Shown here piece after piece: positions 60,753 to 64,000 of a stretch of 64,000 nucleotides of DNA. Each line of letters begins with the position of its first letter. The first letter of the stretch is position 1. The notes under the pieces were generated by a model. That model saw nothing but the letters and a program-made list of their open reading frames with translations, was not told the origin of the DNA and did no database searches. The DNA is from Cypionkella sp. (GTDB lineage Bacteria; Pseudomonadota; Alphaproteobacteria; Rhodobacterales; Rhodobacteraceae), in NCBI GenBank assembly GCA_025458525.1, contig JALOSF010000021.1, positions 25,751 through 89,750 of the forward strand, read 5' to 3'. Both the position numbers and the translations under genes were made by a program.

Positions 60753-63700
60753 ATGGCCGCGTCGCGCCGACTGGGCCGGGTTGATGGGCTGATTTCCTAT
60801 TTCACGCGGCATCGCACCGTCGCCAACCTGTTGCTGGTGGTGATGATCGTCGCCGGCATCGTCGCCGCGTCCCGCATTCGCGCCCAGTATTTTCCCGATG
60901 TGATCGTGTCCGAGGTGCAGGTATCCGTGGCATGGACCGGGGCAGGGGCCGAGGATGTGGACCGCGCCATCGTGCAGGTGCTGGAACCTGCGCTGCTTGC
61001 CATCGACGGGGTCGAGGAGGCCACCTCGCGTGCAAGCGAGGGCAGCGCGCGGATCACCCTTGAATTCGAACCGGGCACCGATCTGACCCGCGCGACCGAA
61101 GACGTGCAGGCGGCGGTGGAGAGTGTGTCCAACCTGCCCGAGGAGGCCGAGGCCCCCGAAATCCGCCGCAGCCAGTGGCGCGATCAGGTGACGGATGTGG
61201 TCATCACCGGGCCGGTTGGCATCGACCAGCTTGGTCGCTTTGCCGATGAATTCGTGGCGCGCCTGTTTCAGGAAGGCGTGACGCGCACCACCATTCGCGG
61301 TCTGGTGGCGCCGGAAACCGTGGTCGAGGTGCCCTCGGTCGCGCTGATCCGGCATGACATAACCCTGCGCGAGATTGCCACGGCCATCGGGGCGGCGGTG
61401 CAGTCAACCCCGGCCGGGACTGTGGGCGACGGGTCGGCGCGGGTGCGGACCGGCACCGAGCGGCGCAGTGCCGCGCAGATCGAGGGGGTGGTGCTGCGCA
61501 GCCTGCCCGATGGCACTCAGCTGACGGTGGGCGATATCGGCACCGTCACGGTGACGGCGGCGGATTCGGGGCGTGCCAGCTTTGTCGGCGAAAACCCGGC
61601 CATGACGATCCGGGTGGAGCGCAACGCCGAAGGCGACGCGATCCGCATGCAGGCCAGTGTCGAGGCGGTGGCCGAGCAGTTGCAACTGACCTTGCCGCCG
61701 GGGGTGACGGTCGATCTGGTGCGGGCGCGGGCCGAGGAGATCACGGACCGGCTGTTCCTGCTGCTCGACAATGCGATCAGCGGGCTGGCGCTGGTTGTGG
61801 TGCTTTTGTTCCTGTTTCTCAACGCGCGCACGGCGCTTTGGGTCGCTGCCGGCATTCCGGTTGCCATGTTTGCCGCGGTGGCGGTGATGTATGCGGCGGG
61901 CCTGACGCTGAACATGATTTCGCTTTTTGCGCTGATCATCATGCTGGGGATCGTGGTTGATGATGCCATCGTGGTGGGCGAGCATGCCGATTTTCGCGGG
62001 CGAAAGATGGGCGAAGACCCGGTCACGGCGGCCGAACAGGGCGCGCTGCGCATGGCACAGCCGGTCATCGCCTCGACCCTGACAACGGTGATCGCGTTTT
62101 TCGGGCTGGTGGCGATTGGCGGGCGCTTTGGCGATCTGATCCGCGATATCCCCTTCACCGTGATCGCGGTGCTGCTGGCCAGCCTGGTCGAATGTTTTCT
62201 GATCCTTCCCAACCACATGGCCCATGCCATCGCGGCCGCGCGGGAAAATCGCTGGTATGACTGGCCGTCGCGGCAGGTCAATCGCGGCATGGCCTGGCTG
62301 ACGCGCGCGGTCATCAAGCCGGTCATGCGGCTGGTGATCCTTGCGCGCTATCCGGTTCTGGCAGCGGGTGTTCTGTTGCTTGCCTCCTCGGCGGCGCTGT
62401 TCATCCGGGGCGATCTGCCGTTCCGGTTTTTCAACGCCCCGGAACAGGCCTCTGTCACCGGCAATTTCGCCATGCTTGCGGGCGCCGATCGCAGCGACAC
62501 GATGGAGATGATGCGCGAAGTGCAGCGCGCCGCCGATGCGGTCGCAGCCCGGCTGGCGGCAGAGCATGGCACCAACCCAATCACCTTTGCGATGGCCGAG
62601 ATCGGCGGGTCGGCCGGGCGCGGGCTTGCCAGTGCCGAGGGCAAGGAGGAGGATCTGCTGGGCAGCATCCAGATCGAACTGATCAGCCCCGATGCGCGCC
62701 CCTATTCCAGCAATGTCTTTGTCTCTGCCCTGCAAGAGGAGGTGCGCGGTCATCCCTTGCTTGAGGAATTGTCATTCCGCGGTGGAAGGTTCGGGCCGGG
62801 GGGGGATGCGCTTTCGGTCGATCTTTACGGCCCGTCGGCCGAGGTGCTGAAGGCGGCGGCCGAGGCGCTCAAGGCGCGGCTGGCGGTGTATCCGGAGGTG
62901 TCGGCGCTGGAAGACAGCCTTGCCTATGACAAGGAGGAGCTGATCCTGAACCTGACGCCGCTCGGGCAATCCTTGGGCTTTGTGATCGACGATCTGGGGC
63001 GCAGCTTGCGCGACCGGCTGAGTGGGATCGAAGCCGCGAGCTTTCCCGACGGGCCGCGGTCTGCCACGATCCGGCTGCAACTGCCAAAGGACGAGTTGAC
63101 GGCCGATTTCCTCGACTCAACGCTGATGCGGACGGCCGACGGGGGCTATGTGCCGCTGGCCGATATCGTGACGATCGAACGCAGGGCGGGGTTTTCCACC
63201 ATTCTGCGGGAAAACGGGCTGCGCGTGGTCACGGTGTCAGGCGATCTGGCAGAGGACAACCCGACGCGGGCCGCCGAAATCCAGGCCATCTTGCGCGAAA
63301 CGATCCTGCCCGAAGTGGAGCAGCAATTTGGTGTCGAAACGCGCCAAGGCGGGTTGGTGGCGCAGCAGAGCGCGTTCCTGAGCGATGCGGGAACCGGGGC
63401 GATCCTGTGCCTGTTGGGCATCTACATGTGCCTTGCCTGGATCTTTGCCAGCTGGTCGCGCCCGCTTGTCGTCATGTCGGTGATCCCCTTTGGCCTGATC
63501 GGGGCGATGTGGGGGCATTTCCACTGGGGCGTGCCGCTGTCGCTGTTTTCCATCGTCGGTTTGATCGGGATGTCGGGCATCATCATCAACGACTCCATCG
63601 TGCTTGTGTCCACGATCGATGACTATGCGCGCACGCGCGGGATGTTTGCGGCCATTGTGGATGGCGTCGCCGACCGCTTTCGCGCCGTGCTTCTGACCAC

Positions 63701-64000
63701 GATGACCACGGTTTTTGGTCTGTCGCCCCTGCTGTTTGAAACCAGCAGTCAGGCAGAGTTCCTGAAGCCGACGGTGATCACGCTGGTCTACGGGCTTGGC
63801 TTTGGGATGTTCCTTGTTCTGGTGATGGTGCCGGCGCTGATTGCCGTGCAAGGCGATCTTGGCCGGATGGTCCGCGCCATGTCGCGCGGGCTGCGTCAGC
63901 GTCGGCAGAAACGGCCGAGGGCCGCCTTGATCGGCGCGGCGGCGGCGATGGCGGTCTTGTTTGCCGGGCTGATCGGGCCGGTCCTGATCGGCCACAGATC
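60753..64000 (+). CDS. RND efflux permease (AcrB family), 3'-truncated by window edge
   Basis: MAASRRLGRVDGLISYFTRHRTVANLLLVVMIVAG...; open to 64000; NMISLFALIIMLGIVVDDAIVVGE; GMSGIIINDSIVLVSTI. Confidence 0.92.
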   Translation, partial: MAASRRLGRVDGLISYFTRHRTVANLLLVVMIVAGIVAASRIRAQYFPDVIVSEVQVSVAWTGAGAEDVDRAIVQVLEPALLAIDGVEEATSRASEGSARITLEFEPGTDLTRATEDVQAAVESVSNLPEEAEAPEIRRSQWRDQVTDVVITGPVGIDQLGRFADEFVARLFQEGVTRTTIRGLVAPETVVEVPSVALIRHDITLREIATAIGAAVQSTPAGTVGDGSARVRTGTERRSAAQIEGVVLRSLPDGTQLTVGDIGTVTVTAADSGRASFVGENPAMTIRVERNAEGDAIRMQASVEAVAEQLQLTLPPGVTVDLVRARAEEITDRLFLLLDNAISGLALVVVLLFLFLNARTALWVAAGIPVAMFAAVAVMYAAGLTLNMISLFALIIMLGIVVDDAIVVGEHADFRGRKMGEDPVTAAEQGALRMAQPVIASTLTTVIAFFGLVAIGGRFGDLIRDIPFTVIAVLLASLVECFLILPNHMAHAIAAARENRWYDWPSRQVNRGMAWLTRAVIKPVMRLVILARYPVLAAGVLLLASSAALFIRGDLPFRFFNAPEQASVTGNFAMLAGADRSDTMEMMREVQRAADAVAARLAAEHGTNPITFAMAEIGGSAGRGLASAEGKEEDLLGSIQIELISPDARPYSSNVFVSALQEEVRGHPLLEELSFRGGRFGPGGDALSVDLYGPSAEVLKAAAEALKARLAVYPEVSALEDSLAYDKEELILNLTPLGQSLGFVIDDLGRSLRDRLSGIEAASFPDGPRSATIRLQLPKDELTADFLDSTLMRTADGGYVPLADIVTIERRAGFSTILRENGLRVVTVSGDLAEDNPTRAAEIQAILRETILPEVEQQFGVETRQGGLVAQQSAFLSDAGTGAILCLLGIYMCLAWIFASWSRPLVVMSVIPFGLIGAMWGHFHWGVPLSLFSIVGLIGMSGIIINDSIVLVSTIDDYARTRGMFAAIVDGVADRFRAVLLTTMTTVFGLSPLLFETSSQAEFLKPTVITLVYGLGFGMFLVLVMVPALIAVQGDLGRMVRAMSRGLRQRRQKRPRAALIGAAAAMAVLFAGLIGPVLIGHR

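Overview
The window is a high-GC chromosomal segment from an alphaproteobacterium, most likely a Rhodobacter-type Rhodobacteraceae (inferred from gene content and order). It is a central-metabolism neighbourhood: mdh, sucC-sucD-sucA-odhB-lpdA and sdhCDA(B). Four ethylmalonyl-CoA (EMC) pathway genes are interleaved with it: mcl2-like, mch-like, ecm and ccr. Housekeeping genes follow (gshA, ubiA, rsmE, plsY, pyrC, pyrB, moaB, a uracil-DNA glycosylase, an RND efflux pair), plus one tRNA-Ala(GGC). I saw no CRISPR array, prophage or transposon. Main observations: (1) sdhA appears broken by a deletion of about 91 bp plus frameshift that removes the FAD-binding GxGxxG region, with a GGTACC at the junction; this is either a real lesion or an assembly artefact. 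(2) A 12-bp element, TGCNNNGCGGCA, occurs five times upstream of all four EMC transcription units in the window, a candidate EMC regulon operator. (3) Phased GTGATCAC palindromes lie upstream of sucC (4 copies) and sdhC (2 copies), and a GTTAGCG element is shared by the mdh, sucC and sdhC upstream regions. (4) A compact operon at the left edge encodes a DUF294 nucleotidyltransferase-like protein, a membrane protein, a response regulator, and a membrane PAS/degenerate-kinase protein fused to a DEDDh exonuclease. All calls come from reading the sequence and supplied ORFs; no database search was run.
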